From: Reticulitermes speratus
Lineage: Eukaryota > Arthropoda > Insecta > Blattodea > Rhinotermitidae
Length of the DNA: 64,000 nt
NCBI GenBank assembly: GCA_021186555.1
Contig: JAJKFL010000004.1
Location: 25,386,406-25,450,405 of the forward strand
Direction: 5' to 3'
The notes under the pieces are model-generated. The model was not told the DNA's origin. It saw only the letters and a list, made by a program, of their open reading frames with translations, and made no database searches. Both the position numbers and the translations under genes were made by a program. Shown here piece by piece: positions 46,901 to 51,300 of this stretch (position 1 is its first letter; every line of letters begins with the position of its first letter).

Positions 46901-48383
46901 CTCTATTCATAGATTCCCTCAATCTCTGTAATTCGGCCTTGGTTTCTGCAAGTTCATTGTTCAAGCGTGCTTCCGCCATGTTGCAATGCTAACGTATCAC
47001 CACAGATTACAAAAATACAAACACAAATTATCACACCACACAAATAAAATAAAAATACAATTTCTTGGTTTATGCTGGCGTATTGTAATAGTTGAATTTC
47101 GAATTTTGAAACTCAAGCTCCCTGCTTTACTTCCAAAGTTAAATACGGAATCCAGTGCGGTTCAAAACTATCCCACCGCTGCCACCAATTTTGTAGTGCC
47201 TACCCCAGAGTGTTGCTACCCTACAGCTCAATTCTCTGAAGCAGGTTCTATCGGTAGCGACCGATAAGGCAATCGCTGGATTCCCTATTTCTAATTTCGC
47301 TGCCACCAGTAGGCGAACAGTAGCCTACACTTTGCTCGATACGCCCCACAGGTAATTGTCAACGTATCAAAATAATACAGTCGATTTAAAGTTTAAATAA
47401 CATAACCTGTATTATATACAAAATAAATAAATTTACAATAAAACTTAATTAACAACTTCACAGTTAAATTGCCACGTAAAGGTTAAATTAACTGCTTGCC
47501 CTCTTAATGAATTTTTAACGCCGCGTTGCTAAACAAATTTAGAATTTCAAATTCTATCACCAAAGTATTAAAACACCAAAAGTGCTCCGTTCCAGTAATT
47601 GTTTTCAAAGCAAATATAAAATTCAATACAGCTCACTTACCTTGCACGCACAGCCATAAACCAGTATTTATAATCATCGCCGAAGTAACTTGCAGGAGCT
47701 TAATGTCGTCTTTACAAAATTTCTGAAACGTGAATGAGAACGTTTGCCTCGCGGAATCTCCTTATATAAACAATTAAGGAATTCCCGCCTCAGCATACTT
47801 CAAAGTGCGGTGAACCAACGTTCACTGCACTGCAGGTAATAACCTGTAGTGGCAATGTCAGCAACATTCAACCAAATGCCTAACTCATTGTTTAAACCAA
47901 AAATCAAAATTCCAAAAAGATAAATCTACCGCTATTATTCATTCATTACAGTACCTAATTAAACCTCTACCTTTTTAGAAAACATGCAGTGAATTTAAAA
48001 TTGTCATGCACAAATCTATATATGTATGCATAACCGTTACAATATCATTTGTAAAACTATCTCTGCGCATATCAGATGTACAATACAAAAAAATGCAGCA
48101 TGTTTCTATGACTTCATAAAATTGGAAAACTGTTTACGAGTATGATGGACTCACCTGATAAATGAAGCACTAGGACCTGTGATGCCAGAGACAGGCATAA
48201 GCCCAAAACACTGAGCTATAACAATGACTGAGTTGAATGATCTGTGGAAAGAAATTGGCTTACACATGGATTCCTTCTTACATCCCACCAGTTCAGATGC
48301 TATCACTTTGTCCACTGTGTTCATTGGTATAATGGTGGACAGGGGGTCTGTGAACTCTTGTAGATGCCCACACTCACTGTTAA
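23047..48383 (-). CDS. Sugar gustatory receptor A (Gr5a/Gr64/Gr61a clade), 8 exons
   Basis: A seven-transmembrane insect gustatory receptor of the sugar clade, a ligand-gated channel subunit acting in the dendritic membrane of sweet-sensing neurons (family knowledge). Exons in order: 48383-48155, 37120-37002, 35075-34884, 28503-28226, 27318-27164, 25180-25018, 24143-24054, 23157-23047 (stop TGA). All junctions are GT-AG and every phase matches. Diagnostic parts: [12 protein letters not shown] near the N terminus, [43 protein letters not shown], and TYELILVQF in TM7 (the TYxxxxxQF signature of Grs). The exons give about 444 residues; the family is usually 430-490. Translation could start at the in-exon ATG at 48324 (425 residues) or in an unfound upstream exon, since the first exon opens with a good acceptor. 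A 9.4-kb errantivirus sits in the first detected intron. Intact and probably functional if spliced. Confidence 0.88.
23387..23697 (+). mobile_element. SINE family 2, full-length copy
   Basis: tRNA-derived head: A box TGGTGCAGTTGGTTGAGG, B box GGTTCAATTCC. The body holds TGACATAATCCTTCCGGCCG, CACTATGGCCCTGGGG, ACAACCTTACCACCTTCATG and GAGCCTCAACCTCCTGGAAC, and the end is TTGCTTTACCTTT. It is flanked by an 8-bp duplication ATAGAAAT (23379-23386, 23698-23705). It lies in the last intron of receptor A. Confidence 0.82.
24054..24143 (-). CDS. Receptor A exon 7
   Basis: 90 nt, phase 0 to 0. The acceptor is TTATTTGCAG and the donor is CTCAAG|GTTTGT. It encodes [20 protein letters not shown] and [10 protein letters not shown], the intracellular loop before TM7 (VxRFxxQxxxxxxALTGxxxF). 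Confidence 0.87.
24660..24935 (-). mobile_element. SINE family 1 copy, diverged
   Basis: Reverse orientation. It begins with the complement of the family's 3' end (GGTAAAATTGGGCCTGTCCA, TGCCATGAAGG) and carries GAGGCTGGGTAGGCC and CAGGAATCAAACCCTGG (B box, complement). It lies in the intron between receptor A exons 6 and 7. Confidence 0.65.
25018..25180 (-). CDS. Receptor A exon 6 (TM6)
   Basis: 163 nt, phase 2 to 0. The acceptor is AACTTTTTCACAG and the donor is AAAGAG|GTATGG. It encodes [20 protein letters not shown] and the conserved ASINEQS segment before the TM6-TM7 loop. Same length as the gene B counterpart. Confidence 0.88.
26090..27120. repeat. Degenerate minisatellite, split by a transposon
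   Basis: Units of roughly 55-60 bp share CTCCAGTCACTTTTGTTTGT followed by GTCAGTATACTGACC. Three to four units precede the element at 26256-26952 and three follow it. Units are 75-90% alike by eye. Confidence 0.65.
26256..26952. mobile_element. 697-bp TA-flanked Tigger/pogo-like element
   Basis: Imperfect terminal inverted repeats: CAGGCAGTCCCCGACTTTCA on the left; the right end complements to CAGGCGCTTCTTGATTTTCG. TA flanks both ends (26254-26255 and 26953-26954). The start CAGGC and length fit non-autonomous Tigger-type elements. A minus-strand open stretch at 26642-26836 contains LSLDQFFKK, possibly the remnant of a transposase C terminus. Confidence 0.68.
27164..27318 (-). CDS. Receptor A exon 5
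   Basis: 155 nt, phase 0 to 2. The acceptor is TCTGGTTGTTGCAG and the donor is TTACA|GTAAGT. It encodes [15 protein letters not shown] and [20 protein letters not shown] (TM5). Same length as the gene B counterpart. Confidence 0.88.
27598..27901. repeat. Foldback repeat with a direct repeat, flanked by a 13-bp duplication
   Basis: A ~95-bp block (TTAATATTATTCATTCCGTA to GTGCACTTTCACCGT) occurs at 27598-27690 and again at 27756-27843. Its inner part then returns inverted up to 27901, forming a hairpin whose tip is CACCGTGCACGGTG. The 13-bp sequence TAGCTCTAACAAC lies on both sides (27585-27597 and 27902-27914), like a target-site duplication. Confidence 0.72.
28226..28503 (-). CDS. Receptor A exon 4 (TM4 region)
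   Basis: 278 nt, phase 1 to 0. The acceptor is TTGTGTTGCAG and the donor is GGAAAG|GTATCC. It encodes an extracellular loop and [20 protein letters not shown], strongly characteristic of sugar receptors. Confidence 0.88.
28847..30642 (+). mobile_element. 5'-truncated CR1/Jockey-like LINE
   Basis: A non-LTR retrotransposon with an open RT frame, a ~670-bp 3' UTR and a (TAA)n tail at 30625-30642. The 5' junction carries a perfect 24-bp tandem duplication (28846-28869 and 28870-28893). The UTR contains GTGAAGTGAAGTGAAGGGTA repeats (29962-30090) and TGTGGATGTTTTTGT repeats (30398-30450). It is inserted antisense to the host in the large intron between receptor A exons 3 and 4. Confidence 0.82.
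28849..29974 (+). CDS. Non-LTR reverse transcriptase, C-terminal part
   Basis: The frame is open from the 5' junction to a stop at 29974; the first in-frame ATG is 28991, but coding resemblance starts earlier ([17 protein letters not shown]). Fingers and palm motifs follow: [20 protein letters not shown], then LFADD, the catalytic pair. The thumb follows, and a typical CR1/Jockey C terminus ([17 protein letters not shown]). No frameshift or stop, so it is a recent copy. The endonuclease and the start of RT are missing through 5' truncation, so it is not autonomous. Confidence 0.82.
31185..31721 (-). pseudogene. RT fragment of decayed LINE
   Basis: 178-codon open remnant with the A motif ([11 protein letters not shown]), the B motif ([11 protein letters not shown]) and the C motif YADD. 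It is truncated on both sides by stops and a frameshift, so no functional enzyme can come from this locus. Confidence 0.7.
31787..32071 (+). mobile_element. SINE family 1, well preserved, nested in the LINE
   Basis: It has the same blocks as 19640-19919 (GGATAGAGTAGCCGGTATAG, CCTCCTGTACAATGGGTACC, AGAGCTATACCTATACTCC, CCTTCATGGCCTGTTACAGG). A near-identical duplication flanks it (TTGTGTAAACATTT at 31773-31786; TTGTGTAACATTT at 32072-32084). It carries a short extra segment in the head. Confidence 0.8.
33000..33294 (+). mobile_element. LINE 3' end with ATACA-repeat tail, nested
   Basis: An AT-rich non-coding stretch ends in CTTGTATGGATGTGCTGGAA then GTAATAAATACAATACAATACA. A microsatellite tail of this kind is typical for 5'-truncated non-LTR insertions. 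It interrupts the minus-strand endonuclease-RT LINE. Confidence 0.55.
33310..33924 (-). pseudogene. Endonuclease fragment of decayed LINE
   Basis: Two overlapping frame pieces (33924-33553 and 33531-33310) together cover an AP-endonuclease domain with GGFN and a terminal [11 protein letters not shown] (the SDH motif). A frame change separates them, so the gene is dead. Confidence 0.68.
34135..34345. repeat. Unclassified GC-richer repeat fragment
   Basis: The segment (CCCAACCCCCAACCTGGAGG, CAAGGGAGGTTGGCAAATGC, GGGTGACCCCACCAGTAG) is clearly richer in G+C than its flanks and reads like an old element. It adjoins the decayed LINE and may be its 5' region. I could not assign it. Confidence 0.35.
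34884..35075 (-). CDS. Receptor A exon 3, with a poly-His run
   Basis: 192 nt, phase 1 to 1. The acceptor is ATGTCCCCAG and the donor is TTCA|GTATGT. It encodes [19 protein letters not shown], the family's LARxWPxLxxxWE signature. HGYP and seven consecutive His codons (CAT/CAC, 34924-34944) follow, then a TM segment. The paralogous exon in gene B has HYGYPRRL at this place, so the His run is a local expansion. Confidence 0.87.
35076..37001. other. Receptor A intron 2
   Basis: It contains a copy of the ACATGTTTCAG...GGCCATCTTCAGGG motif (35562-35597). A likely DNA-transposon end, ACCGGAATCTACTG, lies at 36259-36272 beside TATATATATATAT. Otherwise nothing was recognised. Confidence 0.45.
37002..37120 (-). 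CDS. Receptor A exon 2 (TM2)
   Basis: 119 nt, phase 2 to 1. The acceptor is CCATCCTGTAG and the donor is AGACAC|GTAAGT. It encodes [20 protein letters not shown], matching the FRWxSxRV block that follows TM1 in the sugar clade. Confidence 0.82.
37941..37970. repeat. (GT)n microsatellite
   Basis: About 15 uninterrupted GT units in the receptor A intron left of the errantivirus. Confidence 0.9.
38583..39341 (-). repeat. 3' LTR of the errantivirus
   Basis: 759 bp, identical by eye and equal in length to 47192-47950 (offset 8609 throughout). In element sense it begins TGTAATGAATGAAT and ends GGCACTACA (TG...CA ends). It duplicates the promoter, the LTR ATG (39068-39066) and the splice donor (39032|39031), so it could also start transcripts toward receptor A exon 2. 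Confidence 0.93.
39342..39356 (-). promoter_or_regulatory. Polypurine tract
   Basis: In element sense GAAGAAAGGGAGAGA directly abuts the 3' LTR. This is the position and composition of the plus-strand DNA synthesis primer in LTR elements. Confidence 0.85.
39695..41539 (-). CDS. env: Errantivirus Env, baculovirus F-like fusion glycoprotein
   Basis: 614-codon intact frame. It shows an F-type fusion peptide just after an Arg-Arg at residues 97-98 (then [16 protein letters not shown]), a coiled-coil-prone stretch after it, a Cys-containing ectodomain and several N-x-S/T sites. A membrane anchor lies near residues 534-560, followed by a ~54-residue cytoplasmic tail. The Arg-Arg is preceded by Asp-Pro, so the furin-type K/R-x-K/R-R motif is incomplete. 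The N terminus at this ATG is only weakly hydrophobic. A splice acceptor 5 nt upstream and the LTR leader exon suggest the true N terminus is made by splicing. Confidence 0.9.
   Translation of the reverse strand: MLSLVAGVIVQPLNHSTVFLKTKDVILTNDIWRIVLDLDLKPYEEIIATLREDLFLIKDQTVEFTFVNELRQVDILLTTLEAKLNYLKQFLPKLDPRRGLVNLGGVILKTLFGTATVSDLHSLHEVLNELQLREQDIVSSLANHVTYMKRLDTITNTNSEVLTNLSSIVKGVVTQSHDRFKEITRDIMWLNVTLHGMSDLYVVIRQLEFAILRLSQNLDELADAVQCVLLGKLPINLVSPDTLRNILVNTSRYLPENYEWFAGSKFENLYLYYDLVKVAIVGDAHNIRLILNVPLKTANRNFVLYKLIAFPMPVLNNTFVQYKPNYMYFGFNEIQHSYALFTEAEINRCVGGSVAMCPADKAIYTTKVVTCESSLFFQTLDSHKLCQRQMSQHHKEPAWTRHDTLWIYNIPEPQQVTFRCLENRTWTSHSRELSGSGFVSNAMRCYIVTDTFLVTPELTGGNEMALPNPTFYTPDKVGILTDHELNILQETVPSAVVEIDDLMSKFTTPRVTADVNTMLHFHHTLAQRNQRSIWYTILIAIFGTLTVSLLLIFLLRSYFCRVITFCKAKEAPPSQTLKESPDPKHRGSTSIPRELSHEEPARSSTTFTTYRTAS
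41545..41565 (-). promoter_or_regulatory. Predicted splice acceptor for env mRNA
   Basis: In element sense CATCCTTGTTGTGTTACAG is followed by GTTGC and the env ATG; the exon would start at 41544. Errantiviral env is normally made from a spliced subgenomic RNA. The phase fits the LTR donor at 47641 exactly. Confidence 0.65.
41545..41909. other. Spacer between gag-pol and env
   Basis: About 365 bp without an open frame, ending in the env acceptor. It should hold the env branch point. Confidence 0.6.
41910..46979 (-). CDS. gag-pol: Errantivirus Gag-Pol polyprotein in one frame, 1689 codons
   Basis: Gag capsid-like region to about residue 260, then a CCHC zinc knuckle at C288/C291/H296/C301 and a Ser/Arg-rich linker. 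The protease has DTGS at 401. RT has FIDD at 897-900. RNase H has D1046 (TTDAS) and D1112, and HVDALSR closes it. The integrase has zinc-binding H1233, H1240, C1270, C1273 and catalytic D1302, D1362, E1398 (DD35E), then a GPF/GPY-type module and a Pro-rich tail. All recognised catalytic residues are present and no stop or frameshift is seen. Most errantiviruses separate gag and pol by a -1 frameshift; here they are continuous. The enzymes copy element RNA into DNA and integrate it. Confidence 0.92.
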   Translation of the reverse strand: MAEARLNNELAETKAELQRLRESMNRGAPIFHKDLSLVSLVPKWSGTETSIPLDEFLNSIEGSSRVGNWEDADKVQVAVLKLTDTARQFYNGCLELHTADVTWSKFKSVFKHRFRDSHTDQYHFMKLQTARQERSETPQQFADRCRALSQKIVCKVDDPLSQRIHYENAERLLLASFVAGLTGVPGRQVRYANPQTMEQALQIAITVQEAEKQEKFNESFYTRFDSSVKLQSRSPSRTRHHERKPRRSADARRAVNHTPTQRYNAPSSSCKPTNSSTRSAQTKANLRCYECEGIGHFASECPTRLKREVNSTNSSGRRNSSGRSRRSRSPNDKPPDERKKGREKGNKESGKLERGENDDSSFHLNAPDNAVTKSTVDILLEHGTPTILVQIEGMSRRLILDTGSNISILQPGVSRGDIKVTTMEPYGVTGDVLDIRGQQSVSFVINGCKFKHTFLICTLPTEAAGLVGTDFMASLGAVIDFEGSKMVLPTQLKVPQVYSVPPTRHKALTIFSGGQGGRSPRFREREAKRMDEQLLAKPHPENKTDESMSWLVRATENVKIAPRCRQIVLGRLESGKEQNLPPLICVEPAQIPLQGIHSARGLARVQTKATTPSAVTSHDAHRTERATNSCAYVMVANFSNEELTIPKATVLGVAEEMSEYEVDRINKGSEAEPYRQGNSSRNKALYDKLLKGKLDHLTQAEREIIEPVLLRYAHVFHDEDTNDFKGTDLVEHQILTGDARPIKRPQYRVPYSLRGEMKSQIEKMREKGVIRESNSPWSAPAILVPKKSTDGSPKFRFCVDFRALNAVTKFDTYPLPVFEETTSTLYGAKYFTVLDCYSGFWQISIREEDKEKTSFSVPFGKFEFNRLPYGLSNSPSSFQRLMDVVLKNLVGTECWVFIDDVIIFSKSAQEHAQRLENVLQRFDKANLQLQPGKCVFAQPQVQYLGFVLTEAGVSASPEKVKAVENYPVPKSVKDIRAFLGLASFYRKLVPGFAEVAKPLTELTRKDRQFLWGPSQQKAFEEMKARLCTTPVMAYPNFEVPFILTTDASKVAVAAILSQVQGGVERPLAYASRQMNKAEQAYSASEAEMLALVWATKYFRCYLYGKKFLVRTDHAALSYLRNFADNNSRLMRWSLRLSEFDFVVEHKAGSKIGHVDALSRHVATVLEDGILSKERILLEQRKDSFCKSQKPGKYSSRNEFLLDEDGVMYRRQSTNRYQLVVPRVLVQDIIKMNHDPVYVAHPGMKRTYDLISLSYWWPGMRKSIEEYIRKCDPCQRRKEDREFIAPLGEVEEPTAPFQVTSMDLTGPYLMTPRKNKYILTFIDHFTKYVEAFPIPDQTAETCARVYATQIVTRHGTGSTLITDQGRSFVSTFFKETCRILKIRKLRTSPYHPISNGMIERLHRSLNTGLSHYVDSANTNWDTLVPFFLMAYRATPHSTTGYSPFHLLHGREMILPSSDDLKAKLSDEVKDHDHARRLENLKFSLEKAYQFVKKNNRKSHLNNKRLYDRKAKLRSFEIGDLVYLYNPAKKPGLCRKFHKPWTGPFKVTAKLSELNYEIISLRGKKFVVHINRLKRAYSEETWEPKAGRKTLKKEEFGAKKRVEEEDVKIGSGPILRSQPAEPGTEPRTALDPVLDTPEAGHESLDTPSSEARDPTYVPPNTPLSSRELRTIRPEPPITRSRTRIQMQDGQP
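46980..47191. other. Errantivirus 5' untranslated leader
   Basis: About 210 bp between the 5' LTR and the gag ATG. It carries the primer-binding site at the LTR border and presumably the packaging signal. Confidence 0.6.
47172..47189 (-). promoter_or_regulatory. Primer-binding site, possibly tRNA-Leu type
   Basis: Two to three bases after the LTR the element reads TTGGTGGCAGCGGTGGGA, with ATAGTTTTGAACC following. The form TGGTG-CAG--GTGGGAT...GAACC resembles the complement of a leucine tRNA acceptor and T arm better than the Lys or Ser primers known in other errantiviruses. The primer identity is inference. Confidence 0.5.
47641..47677 (-). CDS. LTR-encoded leader: env first exon or 14-codon uORF
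   Basis: This is the first ATG after the predicted cap site. It reads 12 codons plus one base to a near-consensus donor (47641|47640). Joined to the acceptor at 41544 the frame continues through the env ATG without a stop, adding 14 residues, several of them hydrophobic, to Env. Unspliced, the frame meets TGA two codons after the donor boundary, giving a short upstream ORF on gag-pol RNA. The sequence shows the sites and the phase; actual splicing is inferred. Confidence 0.6.
47761..47770 (-). promoter_or_regulatory. LTR TATA box
   Basis: TTTATATAAG in element sense. A CTCATTCACG stretch ~30 nt downstream is a plausible initiator. Confidence 0.65.
48155..48383 (-). CDS. Receptor A exon 1 detected (N terminus, TM1)
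   Basis: 229 nt, phase 1 to 2. The acceptor is GATAAAATTGCAG and the donor is ATCAG|GTGAGT. It encodes the cytoplasmic N terminus and [18 protein letters not shown], the conserved TM1 block of sugar receptors. An ATG at 48324-48322 could be the start; otherwise one more 5' exon exists between here and gene B. Confidence 0.82.
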
Positions 48384-51300
48384 CTGCAATTTTATCAATT
48401 TAAAACACAAATTCAGATTGCAAAGTAAAACTAGAAATAATAGCAATAAGATTATTATGTTACACAGTAAACTTCCTCCACCACTTTTAAAATATTTAAA
48501 ATAAAGACACAGCATCTCAAATAAGACTTTGAACTTATCATACTTCCTAGCTATGAAATGTTAAGTGGCATAGTAGGTAAGAAAAGTCAATCCTTTAAAG
48601 CAGAATGCTAACTACATGTAGCGCCATTTCTAACATTAAGAAACTGCATTTATAGGTTCTGAATGATCTTTAGCATAAGCCGTTACAGCTCTAAACAGTT
48701 TACTCGAATGGATTGCATAATGAAGAAACCGTGTGTTTTTTGTCAGGTAGGAACTAAACTTTTAAATATTATTTGTATGAATTTCAGGCTTTCAAGGGCT
48801 AAGACTTCAGTTCACCTTTTAATTTTGTTCTTTTTTTACAGACTGTCAGTACGGAGTTTTCAAATATATATGTGAACTACTTAACACTGTAAAGAATGTG
48901 TGGCACAATTTAGAACTGACTGGTAGATTCAGTTTAACTGTGTATGTCAACAGCAGTAATACCAATATCTATGTGGAAATAAGCTACGCTAACATCATTT
49001 TGTTTAATGTTGATGTCCTAAAGTATAATAAACACATTCAGTGAAGCTGTTGCTAGTGACAAGAATATGTTCCATTAGTGTTGCAGTAGTATTGACTATG
49101 TTTGAGTACTCCAATATTGGACTCTGAATGACATGACAACTGTGTGACAATAAACTGAATATTTGATGAAGCAGGAAAGCAGGACTACTGCAATAGCATG
49201 ATTGGATACTGGAGTTTTTCTCTTTGATGCTTACCATCAGTCAATCCAGTTACAGTTTGTACGGCACTTTAACTTGCATGTGAATTGCTTAATCCTCACC
49301 TTCTGGATTTTCAAAACGTTAGCTACCACCTAATCATTTAATCATTCTACATGGAAAATCCAAAATTCAGAAGCATTACAGATTAGTTGCACATGTGTAT
49401 TGTTACCCAGAATAGTATTCCCCATCATTTTGTTCAGTTTCTGCCAGTTAAAATGCATAAAAATAGATTAAGCATATCTTATTTTCCATCAGTCAAACTC
49501 CAAAACACCCTAATAATAAAACTGCCTTCATAACCATTATGGCAGATTATTTTAAAATTATCTGCTCCAAATTATTAAACTGCTGTGTTATGATGTTAAC
49601 TAGGATCTTGTTTACAGTACAAAGATGATTTTTCATATTATGTCTACTAGAATTTATAAAAGAATAAAGAATGAAAATATCTGTCAGCAGAGCTGTTGTT
49701 TATATCCTTGGGCTAATAGGTATTTTAATAAGAGATCCAGAAGTTGTTTTAGATGAAAGCAGATGCAAAGTGTATGTTACATAGGATAAATTTCAACTGC
49801 TAAATTGTTTTAGTGGTTGTGGTGATGATAAATCAGGGTCAATATTATAAACACAATTCAGGAATGCTGGGTTCAAATATCTACCAAGTTACAGGCTATC
49901 CTATCCTGATGGAGTTTATTTGTAGGTTTTCACAATCTCCCTCCAAATCCTTACTGACTCACCACTTCTTACTCTCCTTGGGCTTCCTTTGAAATTCTCA
50001 CCTACTCAATGTACATGCTGCTATCTCCACATCTCATGTAATGTATGAACAATAATCTAAACTAACAATGCGAAATATTTATTGCATGTTAGCACATTCA
50101 GCGACCTCAAAAATTTGAGGATCTCAAACAAAATGATGAATTCATATATGCCACTATATAATTATTTATTTACACAAATTCTAGGCACATTGGTGCCTGT
50201 ACCAACCTCAAAATCCACTTTGCGGTGTCTCTTCAGTCTCTGGTTTCCTCTTAAGTCTGTATATTTATAATTTCACTCCAGCATTGGTCACCTATTTTCC
50301 CCACTTAGAATATTTGCCATTGGAATTTCTCCCCAGACACACATCAGTATGGACCACTTCATACCTCGGTGCCTAAGACTGCAGGATTCTGTGCCTTCAG
50401 CTGGCTGCTGACTTGGAAACAATGTGCACTATAAAAATTTACAACACTTTGGCCTTGAAAATAGAGTAGCAGGACATGGATTAGGTACCACATGAGAAAA
50501 ATGTTGTACCCCTTACCTGATGCGGAATAACTCATACTTACTAATTACCGAATCTAGGAAAACGACATCAGACTCCAACTCAAAACAGTACCAGGATGGC
50601 CCCTGCTGCTTGAAAAAGTGACAGGGTGGTGGCATGCATTTAAAAAGGTTAAAGGTGGGGCCCTGGTGCACCCTGGCCAAACTACACAAGTGTATGTATA
50701 CATTATGCACAATACCCTTTTGTGCAATGTTTTCATTTTTTTTTCTGTAACTAGTATGGTTGCTAGGCAATCATAATTGGTTTTATAGTGAAAAATGATC
50801 TATGTTCACTTTTTAATTGTCTACAATGATTTAATTCATAAACTTTCAGGTTTTCTCTTTTCAACTTCATAAGTTTGCTCAGCATCCCATCCTTCACGCT
50901 ATTTGATGAAAATTAACAATTATGAAGCTCATTATTAAGCAGTTTTCTCCATCCACCGGTTACTTTATAGTCTCTCAGATCCAAATACTTGTATTCTCCC
51001 CAGTACCCTGAGCTTAAACACACTTGTTTTATGTTAGTATTTTCTTTGCGTGAGAGACCAAGTTTCATACCTGTATCATAAAACAAGGCACATTGCAGTA
51101 ATAATGAATTCAGTTATGAGGCTGGGAACATTTAAGTATGATTCCAATATATTATTACATAAAATCAGGGCATGTATATGTATGTATGTATGTATGTATG
51201 TATGAATCTCTAGTATGACCTTCAAAGAAACTGACATTGTGTTTTACATCAACAGAAGAAAGAGCAAAATAATAAATCAATAGATATAAAAAAATCAATA

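Larger units (their letters stand above)
38583..47950 (-). mobile_element. Full-length errantivirus (Ty3/gypsy with env), 9368 bp
   Basis: An endogenous insect retrovirus-like LTR element in minus orientation: 5' LTR (47192-47950), primer site, gag-pol (46979-41910), env (41539-39695), polypurine tract, 3' LTR (38583-39341). A 4-bp duplication GTAC flanks it (38579-38582 and 47951-47954). Pol order is protease-RT-RNase H-integrase, as in Ty3/gypsy, and Env is of the baculovirus-F type, as in errantiviruses. All frames are open and the LTRs look identical, so the insertion is very young. It lies in the receptor A intron between exons 1 and 2, same sense. Confidence 0.93.
47192..47950 (-). repeat. 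5' LTR of the errantivirus
   Basis: 759 bp, identical by eye to the other LTR. In element sense: U3 with a TATA box (TTTATATAAG at 47770-47761), a likely cap site near 47735 (CTCATTCACG), an ATG at 47677-47675 and a splice donor CAAG|GTAAGTGAG at 47641|47640. TG...CA ends. Confidence 0.93.
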
